Numbered from the stretch's first letter, positions 15,791 to 25,602 are shown. The stretch is 64,000 bases of DNA from JACOUT01 sp964580865 (GCA_964580865.1 CAZONM010000001.1:4121-68120); one strand, 5' to 3'. Made by a program: numbers and translations. Notes: generated from the letters alone by a model not told the origin.

Positions 15791-16669
15791 ATGACCAAGC
15801 ACAGCACCAAGCACAGCCTTCTTCCACGGCGACTCACGGCCCTCGCGGCCGCGGCGGTCGCATGCGCGTTCTCGGCCCCGGCCAACGCGGCCACGGGCGA
15901 GGAGAACTACGCGAAGATCTGCGCCGCCTGCCACTCCATCGGTGGCGGCAGGCTCGTGGGCCCCGACCTCGCTGGCGTGACCACGCGCCGCTCCGAGGAG
16001 TGGCTCGTCAAGTTCATCAAGTCGCCGAAGGCCATGATCGACGCCGGTGACGCCGACGCCGTGGCGCTGTTCAAGGAATACAACCTGGTGATGCCCGACC
16101 CGCAGTACACCGAGGCGGAGATCAAGGACATCGTCGCGTACCTCGCCACCAAGAGCGGCGCCGCCGCCGTGGCGCCCACGCCGCCGCCGCCGCCCAAGGA
16201 GGCGTCGCCGGCCGAGATCGCGCGCGGCCAGAACCTGTTTCAGGGCCTCGAGCGCCTGAAGAACGGCGGCCCCGCCTGCAACTCGTGCCACCACGTCAAG
16301 AACGACGCCGTCATCGGCGGCGGCGTCTTGGCCAAGGAGCTGACCACGGTGTTCAGCACCATGGGCACGCCCGGCATCAACGCCATCCTCGGCAAGCCGC
16401 CCTTCCCGGTGATGGCCGCCGCCTACGCCGAGCACCCGCTCACCGACGACGAGTCGGCCGCGCTCGTCGGCTTCCTGCAGGACGCCGACAAGAAGCACGA
16501 GCTGCAGCAGCCGCGCGACTACGGCTTCCGCCTGGTGTGGAGCGGCGCCGCCGCGCTGGTGCCGCTCATGGGCCTGTACTCGCTCATCTGGCGCAAGCGC
16601 AAGGTGCGCCCCGTGAACGAGAAGGTCTTCGATCGTCAGGTCAAGGGCGGCGACGACGTCGCGCAGTAA
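15791..16669 (+). CDS. narC: Membrane-anchored dihaem cytochrome c of nitrate reductase
   Basis: The 292-residue precursor has a signal peptide (cleavage near residue 33), two haem c motifs (CAACH at 44-48 and CNSCH at 163-167), a Pro-rich linker between two cytochrome domains, and a C-terminal membrane helix (about 250-270) followed by a basic cytoplasmic tail. It resembles the NarC electron-transfer subunit encoded before narG in Thermus and some other bacteria. The ATG at 15791 is preceded by GGAGG. It heads the narCGHJI operon and probably passes electrons to or from NarI. Confidence 0.85.
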   Translation: MTKHSTKHSLLPRRLTALAAAAVACAFSAPANAATGEENYAKICAACHSIGGGRLVGPDLAGVTTRRSEEWLVKFIKSPKAMIDAGDADAVALFKEYNLVMPDPQYTEAEIKDIVAYLATKSGAAAVAPTPPPPPKEASPAEIARGQNLFQGLERLKNGGPACNSCHHVKNDAVIGGGVLAKELTTVFSTMGTPGINAILGKPPFPVMAAAYAEHPLTDDESAALVGFLQDADKKHELQQPRDYGFRLVWSGAAALVPLMGLYSLIWRKRKVRPVNEKVFDRQVKGGDDVAQ

Positions 16670-16725
16670 CCGTCCCATCGCGTTCGCTTCGATTTCCCAG
16701 GAACGAGAGCTGAAGAGGTAGTGCC

Positions 16726-19700
16726 ATGAGCTGGATTCAGGACATCATCTCGCCCGAGACGCGCCAGTGGGAGGAGTTCTACCGGAACCGCTTCCAGCAC
16801 GACCGCATCGTGCGCAGCACCCACGGCGTGAACTGCACGGGCGGTTGCTCGTGGCAGATCCACGTCAAGGACGGCATCGTCGTGTGGGAGACGCAGCAGC
16901 TCGACTACCCGCTGCTCGAGGACTCGCTGCCGCCCTACGAGCCCCGCGGCTGCCAGCGCGGCATCTCGTACTCCTGGTACTTGTACAGCCCGCTGCGCAT
17001 CAAGTACCCGCTGATCCGCGGCGCGCTCCTCGACGCGTTCGAGAAGGAGAAGGCGGCCGCCAAGGGTGACGCCGTCGTCGCGTGGGAGAACCTGCAGAAG
17101 GATCCGAAGAAGCGCCAGAGCTACCAGACGGCGCGCGGCAAGGGCGGCTTCCGCCGCACCACGTGGGACACCGTGCTCGAGCTCATGGGCGCGGCCAACA
17201 TCTACACCGCCAAGAAGTACGGCCCCGATCGCGTGTTCGGCTTCTCGCCCATCCCGGCGATGTCGATGCTCTCCTACGCGGCGGGCGCGCGCTTCCTGCA
17301 GCTGTTCGGCGGCGTCAACCTGAGCTTCTACGACTGGTACTGCGACCTGCCCACGGCGTTCCCCGAGATCTGGGGCGAGCAGACCGACGTGTGCGAGAGC
17401 GCCGACTGGTACAACTCGAAGCTCATCGCCGACATGGGCGCGTGCCTCAACATGACGCGCACGCCCGACTGCCACTTCTTCGCCGAGGCGCGCCACAACG
17501 GCACCAAGGCGGTGGTGTTCTCGCCGGACTTCAGCCAGGTCTGCAAGTACGCCGATCAGTGGGTGCCCCTGCACGCCGGCAGCGACGCGGCGTTCTGGAT
17601 GGCCACCACGCACGTGGTGCTCAAGGAGTTCCACCACGACAAGGCCACGCCGTACTTCATCGACTACTGCAAGAAGTACACGGACAGCCCGTACCTGGTG
17701 CACCTCGACAAGGAGGGCGATCACTACAAGCCCGGTCGCCTGGTGCGCGCCAACGAGATCGCCAAGTGGAAGGATCTCGACAACGGCGACTGGAAGTTCC
17801 TGAACATCGACGGCAAGTCGAACGAGCTCGTCATCCCCAAGGGCAGCATGGGCCACCGCTGGGACAAGACCCAGGGCAACTGGAACATGCTCCACGAGAA
17901 CGCGGCCGACAACAAGCCGTACGACCCGATGCTGACGCTGCTCGGCAACCGCGACGACACGCTCGCCTGCGAGTTCACCGAGTTCGGCCTCGACAAGACC
18001 GTGCTGCGCAACGTGCCCGTGCGCATGCTCGAGACCGCCAACGGCAAGGTGCCGGTCACCACGGTGTACGACCTGATCATGGGTCAGTACGGCGTGGGCC
18101 GCGGGCTGCCGGGTGACTACCCGAAGGACTACACCGACAAGAACCAGGCCTACACGCCGGCGTGGCAGGAGATCTTCACCGGCATCGACTCGAAGACGGT
18201 GCTGCAGTTCGCGCGCGAGTGGGCCAACACCGCCGAGACCACGCAAGGCAAGTGCATGGTCATCGTCGGCGCCGGCATCAACCACTGGTACCACGCGAAC
18301 CTGATGTACCGCTCGGCGGCCATGGCGCTGATGCTGTGCGGCTGCGTGGGTCGCAATGGTGGCGGCCTCAACCACTACGTCGGGCAAGAGAAGCTGGCGC
18401 CCGTCGACTCGTGGGCGTCCATCGCGTTCGCCAAGGACTGGCAGGGCCCGAGCCGCCTGCAGCAGGCGCCCCTGTGGCACTACATCAACACCTGCCAGTA
18501 CCGCTACGACGGGCAGTTCTCCCGCTACAACGCCGTGCCGAAGAACGAGCGCACGTCGATGCACACGGCGGACACGATCTTCCAGTCGGTGCGCAACGGC
18601 TGGATGCCCTTCTACCCGCAGTTCGAGGCTAGCCCCATCGAGCTGTGCAAGGACGCGGAGAAGGCCGGCGCCAAGAGCGACGCCGACATCGTCAACCACG
18701 TGGTGGGCAAGCTGAAGGACAAGTCGCTCGGCTACTCGGTCGGCGACCCCGACAGCGAGAAGAACTTCCCGCGCGTTTGGTACATCTGGCGCGGCAACGC
18801 GATCATGGGCTCCATGAAGGGCCACGAGTACGCGCTCAAGCACTACTTGGGCACGCACTCGAACGCCATCGGCAAGGACAGCGACGAGCACCCGAAGGAA
18901 GTGAAGTGGCACGACGTCGCGCCCACCGGCAAGATGGACCTGATCGTCGACCTGAACTTCCGCATGGATTCGTCGGCGCTCTACTCCGACATCGTGCTGC
19001 CGGCGGCCTCTTGGTACGAGAAGGCCGACCTGAACTCGACCGACCTGCACTCGTTCATCCACCCGCTCTCGGCCGCCGTCGCCCCCGTGTGGGAGTCGAA
19101 GTCCGACTGGGAGATCTTCAAGGCGCTCGCCAAGGCGACCTCCGACGCCGCCAAGGTGCACCTGCCCGGCGTGCAGAAGGACATCGTGGCCACGCCGCTG
19201 TCCCACGACAGCGCCGATGAGATCACGCAGCCGCGCATCAAGGATTGGTATCGCGGCGAGTGCGAGCCCGTGCCCGGCAAGTCGATGCACAAGCTCGGCG
19301 TGGTCGAGCGCGACTACACGAAGCTGTACGAGAAGTACGTCACGTACGGCGAGGGCGTCCGCAAGAGCGGCCTCGGCGCGCACGGCACGCACTACCGGTG
19401 CGAGGAGGAGTACGACCAGCTCCTCTCGTCGAACCACTTCCCGAAGGAGACGTTCAACGGCAAGGTCTATCCGTCGCTCAAGGAGGACAACCAGGCGGCC
19501 AACGTGCTCCTGCACATGTCCACCCTGACCAACGGCGCCTGCACCGTGAAGGCGTACCAGGAGATGGAGAAGAAGACCGGCCTGAAGCTGGTCGACCTCG
19601 CCGCCGGCTCCGAGGACGTGCGCATCACCTACGAGGACCTGCAGGCGCAGCCGCGGCGCTACAACACGGCGCCGGCGTGGTCGGGCCTGATGAACAACGG

Positions 19701-20343
19701 CCGCGCCTACGCGCCCTACACGTACAACTACGACAAGATGGTGCCGTGGCGCACGCTGACGGGCCGCCAGCACTTCTACCTCGACCAGGATCTGTACCTG
19801 GCCTACGGCGAGCACCTGCCCACCTACAAGCCCTCGCCCAAGCCCGAGGCTTACGGTGACCTGAAGGAGACGTTGAAGGGTGGCCAGGCGCTGGCGCTCA
19901 ACTGCCTGACGCCGCACGGCAAGTGGCACATCCACTCGACGTACATGGAGAACCACCGGATGCTCACCCTGTCGCGCGGCTGCGAGCCGTGCTGGATGAG
20001 CGAGGTGGACGCGCAGCAGCTCGGTATCCAGGACAACGACTGGGTCGAGGTCTACAACGACCACGGCGTGTACTGCACGCGCGCGTCGGTGAGCTCGCGT
20101 ATCCCGCGCGGCGTGTGCATCGTGTACCACGTGCCCGAGCGCACCGTGGGCATCCCGAAGTCGCAGGTGCGCGGCAATCGGCGCGCCGGCGGTCACAACA
20201 GCTTTACGCGTATCCACCTCAAGCCCAACTACTTGAGCGGCGGCTACGGGCAGTTCAGCTACCACTTCAACTACTGGGGTCCCATTGCGCCGCAGCGGGA
20301 CACGCACGTGGTCGTGAAGAAAATGACCAAGGTCGTCTTCTGA
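16726..20343 (+). CDS. narG: Respiratory nitrate reductase alpha subunit
   Basis: A 1205-residue molybdopterin oxidoreductase with the NarG hallmarks: the FS0 ligand set HGVNCTGGCSW... plus EPRGCQRG (His/Cys ligands), ESADWYNS with the molybdenum-ligand Asp at 227, and TRTPDCHFF. Length matches NarG. It reduces nitrate to nitrite at the molybdenum-bis-MGD centre. There is no twin-arginine signal, so the active site should face the cytoplasm, unlike archaeal pNarG or many nitrite oxidoreductases. AGAGG precedes the ATG. Followed 13 bases later by narH. Confidence 0.97.
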   Translation: MSWIQDIISPETRQWEEFYRNRFQHDRIVRSTHGVNCTGGCSWQIHVKDGIVVWETQQLDYPLLEDSLPPYEPRGCQRGISYSWYLYSPLRIKYPLIRGALLDAFEKEKAAAKGDAVVAWENLQKDPKKRQSYQTARGKGGFRRTTWDTVLELMGAANIYTAKKYGPDRVFGFSPIPAMSMLSYAAGARFLQLFGGVNLSFYDWYCDLPTAFPEIWGEQTDVCESADWYNSKLIADMGACLNMTRTPDCHFFAEARHNGTKAVVFSPDFSQVCKYADQWVPLHAGSDAAFWMATTHVVLKEFHHDKATPYFIDYCKKYTDSPYLVHLDKEGDHYKPGRLVRANEIAKWKDLDNGDWKFLNIDGKSNELVIPKGSMGHRWDKTQGNWNMLHENAADNKPYDPMLTLLGNRDDTLACEFTEFGLDKTVLRNVPVRMLETANGKVPVTTVYDLIMGQYGVGRGLPGDYPKDYTDKNQAYTPAWQEIFTGIDSKTVLQFAREWANTAETTQGKCMVIVGAGINHWYHANLMYRSAAMALMLCGCVGRNGGGLNHYVGQEKLAPVDSWASIAFAKDWQGPSRLQQAPLWHYINTCQYRYDGQFSRYNAVPKNERTSMHTADTIFQSVRNGWMPFYPQFEASPIELCKDAEKAGAKSDADIVNHVVGKLKDKSLGYSVGDPDSEKNFPRVWYIWRGNAIMGSMKGHEYALKHYLGTHSNAIGKDSDEHPKEVKWHDVAPTGKMDLIVDLNFRMDSSALYSDIVLPAASWYEKADLNSTDLHSFIHPLSAAVAPVWESKSDWEIFKALAKATSDAAKVHLPGVQKDIVATPLSHDSADEITQPRIKDWYRGECEPVPGKSMHKLGVVERDYTKLYEKYVTYGEGVRKSGLGAHGTHYRCEEEYDQLLSSNHFPKETFNGKVYPSLKEDNQAANVLLHMSTLTNGACTVKAYQEMEKKTGLKLVDLAAGSEDVRITYEDLQAQPRRYNTAPAWSGLMNNGRAYAPYTYNYDKMVPWRTLTGRQHFYLDQDLYLAYGEHLPTYKPSPKPEAYGDLKETLKGGQALALNCLTPHGKWHIHSTYMENHRMLTLSRGCEPCWMSEVDAQQLGIQDNDWVEVYNDHGVYCTRASVSSRIPRGVCIVYHVPERTVGIPKSQVRGNRRAGGHNSFTRIHLKPNYLSGGYGQFSYHFNYWGPIAPQRDTHVVVKKMTKVVF

Positions 20344-20356
20344 GGAGAGGTGAGAG

Positions 20357-21907
20357 ATGGATATCAGAGCGCAAACGGCGGTGGTCTTTCACCTCGACAA
20401 GTGCATCGGCTGCCACACCTGTTCGATCGCGTGCAAGAACATCTGGACCGATCGTAAGGGTGCCGAGTACCAGTGGTGGAACAACGTCGAGACCAAGCCC
20501 GGCACGGGCTATCCCGGCAAGTGGGAAGACCAGAGCATCTACAACGGCGGTTGGGTCAAGGACGCGAACGGTCGCATCCAGCTCAAGGGCGCCGGCAAGA
20601 AGAAGGGCCTGCTCAACATCTTCCACAACCCGTCGTTGCCGACGGTGGAGGACTACTACGAGCCCTTCACGTACAACTACCTGAACCTGATCGAGGCGCC
20701 CCCGGGCAACGATCAGCCCACGGCGCGCCCGGTCTCGCTCATCACCGGTGAGCCCATCGACGTGAAGATGGGTCCCAACTGGGACGACGACCTGTCGGGC
20801 ACGCCCGACTATGCGCGGAACGACCCGAACCTCGCGGCGCTCACGCCCGCCGAGCGCCAGGCGATGTTCCAGCTCGAGCGCATGGCGTTCTTCTACCTGC
20901 CGCGCATCTGCAACCACTGCCTGAACCCGGGCTGCGTGGCGTCGTGCCCGTCGGGCGCCATCTACAAGCGCGGTGAGGACGGCGTCGTCCTCATCAACCA
21001 GAAGGTGTGCCGCGCCTGGCGCATGTGCGTCACCGCGTGCCCCTACAAGAAGAGCTACTACAACTGGCACACCGGCAAGTCCGAGAAGTGCATCCTGTGC
21101 TACCCGCGCATGGAGGCGGGCTACGCGCCCGCGTGCATGCACTCGTGCGTCGGTCGCATCCGCTACATCGGCGTCATCCTGTACGACGCCGACAAGATCG
21201 AGGCGGCGGCGTCGGCGGAGCCGAAGGACCTGGTGGCCCGTCAGCTCGACCTGTTGATGGACCCGTTCGACGACAAGGTGATCGCCGCGGCCAAGGCCAA
21301 CGGCATCGCCGACTCGACCATCAAGGCCGCGCAGAACTCGCCCACCTTCAAGTTCATCAAGCAGTGGGGCATGGCGCTGCCGCTGCACCCCGAGTTCCGC
21401 ACGCTGCCGATGCTGTGGTACGTGCCCCCGCTCCTCCCCGTCATGGCGTCGGTCACCCAGACCGACGGCGCGCAGAAGGAGAAGCTCAACCCCATCGCCA
21501 AGACCTGGACCGACAACTGGCTCTACGACACCTCCACCGAGGAGCTGTGGGGCACGGTCGAGCAGGCGCGCTTCCCGCTCAAGTACCTCGCGAGCCTGTT
21601 CGCGGCGGGCGAGACCGGCGAGGTCTCGATGCGCCTGAAGAAGCTGATGGCGGTGCGCATCTACCGTCGTTGGAAGACCGTGGGCGACATCCCCGAGGCG
21701 CGCATGACCAAGGCGCTCAAGGAGACGGGCCTCACGCAGGAGTCGGCCGAGGCGATCTTCTATTTGACCGCGCTCGCCAAGTTCAACGATCGCTTCGTCA
21801 TCCCGCCCGCGCACCGCGAGCAGGCGATGGAGATGCTCGAGTTCACCGGCGACGTGAAGGGCTCCACGGGCTTCGGCTTCCGTGAGAAGCCCGAGCGAGG
21901 CATGTGA
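20357..21907 (+). CDS. narH: Respiratory nitrate reductase beta subunit
   Basis: A 516-residue iron-sulfur electron-transfer subunit. Four cysteine groups are visible: CIGCHTCSIACKN (residues 16-28), CNHCLNPGCVASCP (about 185), CRAWRMCVTACPYKK (about 218) and CILCYPRMEAG...CMHSC (about 245). Trp replaces a Cys in the third group, as in known NarH proteins, which gives one [3Fe-4S] beside three [4Fe-4S] clusters. It carries electrons from NarI to NarG. AGGAGAGG precedes the start; its stop overlaps the narJ start. Confidence 0.97.
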   Translation: MDIRAQTAVVFHLDKCIGCHTCSIACKNIWTDRKGAEYQWWNNVETKPGTGYPGKWEDQSIYNGGWVKDANGRIQLKGAGKKKGLLNIFHNPSLPTVEDYYEPFTYNYLNLIEAPPGNDQPTARPVSLITGEPIDVKMGPNWDDDLSGTPDYARNDPNLAALTPAERQAMFQLERMAFFYLPRICNHCLNPGCVASCPSGAIYKRGEDGVVLINQKVCRAWRMCVTACPYKKSYYNWHTGKSEKCILCYPRMEAGYAPACMHSCVGRIRYIGVILYDADKIEAAASAEPKDLVARQLDLLMDPFDDKVIAAAKANGIADSTIKAAQNSPTFKFIKQWGMALPLHPEFRTLPMLWYVPPLLPVMASVTQTDGAQKEKLNPIAKTWTDNWLYDTSTEELWGTVEQARFPLKYLASLFAAGETGEVSMRLKKLMAVRIYRRWKTVGDIPEARMTKALKETGLTQESAEAIFYLTALAKFNDRFVIPPAHREQAMEMLEFTGDVKGSTGFGFREKPERGM

Positions 21908-22602
21908 TGCTGCGCGTATCCCTCTACGACGCGCTCGCCGCGGTCTTCGCCCACCCAGGTCCGAGCTACCTCTCGGACCTGGCGCGGGCCATCACCGCGC
22001 TCGAGCACGAGTACCCCAAGGCCGCGGAGCAGCTGCGCGAGCTCGAGCGCCTCTTGCCCAAGGGCAACGCGCTCGCGCTCGAGGAGCTGTTCACCCGCAC
22101 GTTCGACGTGCAGCCCATCACGTCGCTCGACGTGGGCTACACGCTGTTCGGTGAGGACTACAAGCGCGGCGCGCTGCTCGCAAACCTGAGCCGCGAGCAC
22201 ACGGTCGCGAAGAACGACTGCGGCGCCGAGCTGGCCGACAACCTCGGCAACGTGCTGCGCCTCTTGCCCCGCTGGACCGACGCCGCCGTGCGCGACGAGT
22301 TCGTGCACGTGCTGCTCGGCCGAGCGGTGGCGGAGATGATCCGCGAGTTCGAGCCCGCGCGACTCGCGAAGAAGGAAGAGATCTACAAGAAGCACCACAA
22401 GACCATCATCGAGACCTTCGAGGGTGAGACGCGCGTGGCGTACCGCCACGCGCTCGGTGCGCTGTTCACGGTGCTCAAGGCCGACTTCGGCGTGAAGGTC
22501 GGGCTGCCCGTCGCCAACGAGTCGACGTTCGTCGCCGCCGTGGGCGCCGAGATGGGCATCGAGGGCGACGAGAGCTGCAACTCCTCCTGTGGCGTGAAGT
22601 GA
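21907..22602 (+). CDS. narJ: Nitrate reductase assembly chaperone
   Basis: A 231-residue all-helical protein of the NarJ/TorD superfamily. The region LFTRTFDVQPITSLDVGYTLFGEDYKRG (split over residues about 60-85) carries the family core. NarJ binds apo-NarGH in the cytoplasm for molybdenum cofactor insertion and membrane targeting. The ATG shares one base with the narH stop (TGATG); a GTG one codon earlier is possible. The tail is Cys-containing (CNSSCGVK). Confidence 0.93.
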   Translation: MLRVSLYDALAAVFAHPGPSYLSDLARAITALEHEYPKAAEQLRELERLLPKGNALALEELFTRTFDVQPITSLDVGYTLFGEDYKRGALLANLSREHTVAKNDCGAELADNLGNVLRLLPRWTDAAVRDEFVHVLLGRAVAEMIREFEPARLAKKEEIYKKHHKTIIETFEGETRVAYRHALGALFTVLKADFGVKVGLPVANESTFVAAVGAEMGIEGDESCNSSCGVK

Positions 22603-22612
22603 GAGGTACGTG

Positions 22613-23341
22613 ATGGAACTGTCGAACGTCTTTCTGTTCGTGGGCTTGCCCTACGCCGCGATGGTGATCTTCCTCCTGGGGACCATCCAGCGCTACCGCA
22701 ACAAGGGCTTCAAGGTGTCGTCGTTGTCCTCGCAGTTCCTCGAGGGCAGGGCGCTGTTCTGGGGCATCGTGCCCTTCCACTTCGGCATCCTGGTGCTGTT
22801 CCTCGGCCACCTGTCGGCGTTCCTGCTGCCTGGTCCCACGCTCATGTGGAACGCCGACCCGATGCGGCTCATCACGCTCGAGATCACGGCCTTCGCCTTC
22901 GGCCTGTCCACGCTCGTGGGCTTGGCAGCGCTGTTCGTGCGCCGCCTCACCAACGTGCGCATCAAGATGGTGACGACGAAGATGGACATCTTCCTCGAGC
23001 TCCTGCTCTTGGTGCAGGTGGTGTTCGGCCTGTGGGTGGCCGTGGGCTATCGCTGGGGCTCGTCGTGGTTCGCCGCCGACCTGACTCCCTACCTGTGGTC
23101 GCTGTTCAAGGCCGACCCAAACATCCTGGCCGTGAGCGCCATGCCGTGGCCCATCAAGGTCCACATCGTGGGCGCGTGGCTCATCATCGGCATCTTCCCC
23201 TACACCCGCCTCGTGCACTTCCTGGTGGCGCCGCTGCACTACATCACCCGTCCCTACCAGCGCGTGATGTGGAACTGGGATCGCAAGGCCATCCGCGACC
23301 CGCGCACGCCGTGGAGCGCGATGCGCCCGAAGAACAACTGA
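22613..23341 (+). CDS. narI: Respiratory nitrate reductase gamma subunit (cytochrome b)
   Basis: A 242-residue membrane protein with five hydrophobic helices. His residues in FHFGILVLFLGH (about 53-64) and in VHIVGAWLIIGIFPYTRLVH (about 181-200) are placed to bind the two b haems of NarI. It oxidises quinol at the inner membrane and delivers electrons to NarH; NarC may exchange electrons with it. GAGAGG lies before the ATG; a GTG one codon upstream is an alternative. Confidence 0.95.
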   Translation: MELSNVFLFVGLPYAAMVIFLLGTIQRYRNKGFKVSSLSSQFLEGRALFWGIVPFHFGILVLFLGHLSAFLLPGPTLMWNADPMRLITLEITAFAFGLSTLVGLAALFVRRLTNVRIKMVTTKMDIFLELLLLVQVVFGLWVAVGYRWGSSWFAADLTPYLWSLFKADPNILAVSAMPWPIKVHIVGAWLIIGIFPYTRLVHFLVAPLHYITRPYQRVMWNWDRKAIRDPRTPWSAMRPKNN

Positions 23342-23360
23342 CGACCAAGGCCATGCCGAC

Positions 23361-24047
23361 GTGAGCGATCTGATCCAGATTGGCGATAAGGGCGGTGATC
23401 CCGTCCGTCGGCAAGAAGAGCGGGGCTGCGACCAGCCCGACGGTCTCAGCCCCATGGACCCGCCCGACGCGTACGCGCCGCCGGGCGAGGTCCCGGGCGA
23501 CGAGGCCGACCTCGCGAAGCGCCATGGCTACCTGCGCGCGCTCACGGGTGACCACGCGCGACTGATGGAGGCCATGGCGCTCGTCGAGGAGAAGCTCGCC
23601 AACGTGAGGGAGACGGGCTTCACGCAGGCCGCCGACGTGGCGGTGATGCGCTTTCTGGAGACCTTCGACCGCGAGTTCATCGCGCACAGCCGCGAGGAAG
23701 AGGCGCGGCTGTTCCCGCTCTTGCACGAGCGCCTCATCGCCGCCGGTGAGCACAGCAAGAGCCGCGTGATCACCACGGCCATCGACGTGATGAAGGACGA
23801 GCACCTGAAGGCGGTGCAGCTCGCCGCCGTGGTGCTCAACCTGGTGCGCGTGGCGTCGGTGCTGCCCGACGAGAAGTCGGCGCAGCTCGTGGTCAACGCC
23901 GCGCTCGGCGAGCTCACGAAGCTCGTCGAGCTCTTGCGCCTGCACATCTTCCGCGAGGACGGCATCGTCTTTGCTCGTGCGCAGGGCCTGCTCTCCACCG
24001 CCGAGCTCGACGCCATGGGCGCCGCCGGCAGGAGACGCGACGGGTAG
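23361..24047 (+). CDS. Hemerythrin-like protein in the nar operon
   Basis: A 228-residue soluble protein. After a 55-residue polar leader it has the four-helix hemerythrin pattern: DHARLMEAM, FIAHSREEEARLFPLL, DEHLKAVQL and LHIFREDGIVFA, giving the His/Glu/Asp set expected for a di-iron site. Such proteins bind O2 or NO or repair iron-sulfur clusters. It lies 19 bases after narI and 15 before narK, so it is co-transcribed with nitrate reductase; NO or oxygen handling during nitrate respiration is a reasonable inference. GTG start. Confidence 0.7.
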   Translation: MSDLIQIGDKGGDPVRRQEERGCDQPDGLSPMDPPDAYAPPGEVPGDEADLAKRHGYLRALTGDHARLMEAMALVEEKLANVRETGFTQAADVAVMRFLETFDREFIAHSREEEARLFPLLHERLIAAGEHSKSRVITTAIDVMKDEHLKAVQLAAVVLNLVRVASVLPDEKSAQLVVNAALGELTKLVELLRLHIFREDGIVFARAQGLLSTAELDAMGAAGRRRDG

Positions 24048-24062
24048 AAGAGGTCCTGCGTC

Positions 24063-25580
24063 ATGGAAGAAGTCGCGAGCGCCAAGTCACACAAGGCCCT
24101 GGTGCTAAACACCCTCGCGTTCACCGCCTGCTTCGCGGCGTGGATGCTGAACGGTGTGTTGGTCACGTTCCTCACCAACAACCAGGTGTACCCGTGGGGG
24201 CCCGTCGAGATCGGCTGGCTCATGGGCATCCCCGTGTTGACGGGCTCGCTCTTCCGCCTGCCTGCCGGGCTCCTCACCGACAAGTACGGCGGCAAGCCCG
24301 TGTTCACGGCCATGCTGATGTTCTGCGCGGTGCCCATGTACCTGCTGAGCACCGTCGACTCCTTCCTCGGCTTCGCTCTGTGTAGCTTCGGCTTCGGGCT
24401 CACGGGTGTGGGCTTCTCTATCGGCATCGCGTTCACCTCGGTGTGGTACCCGAAGAAGAACCAAGGCACGGCGCTGGGCATCTTTGGCGCCGGCAACGCC
24501 GGCGCGTCGCTGTCGACGCTGTTCGCGCCCACGCTGCTCAACCGCTTCACCAACGGCGGCGTCGACCTCGAGGGCTGGCGCATGTTGCCGAAGGTGTACG
24601 CGGCGATGCTGCTCGGCATCGGCGTGTTGTTCCTGATCTTCTCCACCAACAAGAAGCCGACCGCGACGAAGCTGACCCTCAAGCAGCAGCTCGAGCCCCT
24701 CAAGTCGGTGCGCGTGTGGCGCTTCGGCCTCTACTACTTCCTGGTGTTCGGGTGCTTCGTCGCGTTCTCGCAGTGGCTGGTGCCGTACTTCGTCAACGCC
24801 TACTACATGCCGCTCGTCACCGCCGGCATCCTGGCCTCACTCTTCAGCTTCCCCTCGGGCGTGATCCGCGCGCTCGGCGGTTGGCTGTCGGACAAGTTCG
24901 GCGCGCGCCGCGTGATGTTCTGGGTGTTCGCCACCTCGTGCATCATCAGCGCCGCCGTCATCGTGCCGAAGATGGAGATCTACTCGCCCGGCCGCGGCGT
25001 CATGGCCATGCGCCCGGGCGTGGTGAGCGAGGTGAACTACGGCAGCATCACCGTGGGTCCCGACACCTACAAGCTCCAGCCCAAGCCCACCGAGCTCAAG
25101 ACCTACGACGAGACCATGGCCATCTTCCCCGGCAAGGAGACGTGGCAGGAGCCCGCCGTGGTGGTGGGGCAGAAGGTGCAGAAGCGCGAGCTCTTGGCCA
25201 AGGGCGTCACGCGCATCTTCTTTCAAGCCAACGTGTGGATCTACGCGTTCCTGGTCATGGTCATCGGCATCATCTGGGGCATCGGCAAGGCCGGCGTCTA
25301 CAAGTACATCCCCGACTACTTCCCGCAGCAGGTGGGCGTGGTCGGCGGCATGGTCGGCGTCATCGGCGGCCTCGGGGGCTTCGTGTGCCCCATCCTGTTC
25401 GGCTACCTGCTCGACTGGACCGGCCTGTGGACGAGCTGCTGGATGCTGATGCTGGCGCTGTCGATCGCATGCCTGTGGTGGATGCTGCGCGTGGTGCGCA
25501 TCATCGAGAAGAACGCCGCGCCCCAAGTGGCGCAGAGCTTCGAGCAGACGCCCGAGAAGCCAAGCAGCAACGGTTCGTGA
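24063..25580 (+). CDS. narK1: NarK-type nitrate/nitrite transporter with an extra periplasmic insert
   Basis: A 505-residue MFS protein of the nitrate/nitrite porter family: LPAGLLTDKYGGKPVF (loop 2-3 motif), GIFGAGNAGASLSTLF (nitrate signature in TM5), and GGWLSDKFGARRVMF in the second half. Between residues about 303 and 389 a soluble insert separates two late helices. It contains GVVSEVNYGSITVGPDTY and AVVVGQKVQKRELLAKG, which look like strands of a lipoyl/barrel-sandwich domain. It imports nitrate or exchanges nitrate for nitrite; the insert's role is unknown. AAG-rich leader, ATG start. Confidence 0.9.
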   Translation: MEEVASAKSHKALVLNTLAFTACFAAWMLNGVLVTFLTNNQVYPWGPVEIGWLMGIPVLTGSLFRLPAGLLTDKYGGKPVFTAMLMFCAVPMYLLSTVDSFLGFALCSFGFGLTGVGFSIGIAFTSVWYPKKNQGTALGIFGAGNAGASLSTLFAPTLLNRFTNGGVDLEGWRMLPKVYAAMLLGIGVLFLIFSTNKKPTATKLTLKQQLEPLKSVRVWRFGLYYFLVFGCFVAFSQWLVPYFVNAYYMPLVTAGILASLFSFPSGVIRALGGWLSDKFGARRVMFWVFATSCIISAAVIVPKMEIYSPGRGVMAMRPGVVSEVNYGSITVGPDTYKLQPKPTELKTYDETMAIFPGKETWQEPAVVVGQKVQKRELLAKGVTRIFFQANVWIYAFLVMVIGIIWGIGKAGVYKYIPDYFPQQVGVVGGMVGVIGGLGGFVCPILFGYLLDWTGLWTSCWMLMLALSIACLWWMLRVVRIIEKNAAPQVAQSFEQTPEKPSSNGS

Positions 25581-25602
25581 CGCGACGAGCGCGTGTGGAG
25601 GC

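Noticed and set aside
16636..20307. Very long open frame (over 1200 codons) on the minus strand opposite narG
   Set aside because: It is an antisense shadow of narG caused by G/C third positions; its translation is Val/Arg/His-rich without any domain, while the sense frame is an unmistakable NarG.
16726..20343. NarG as a nitrite oxidoreductase (NxrA) or periplasmic pNarG
   Set aside because: There is no twin-arginine signal and the operon has narJ, narI with quinol-type haem ligands, and NarK importers, which fits nitrate reduction on the cytoplasmic side.
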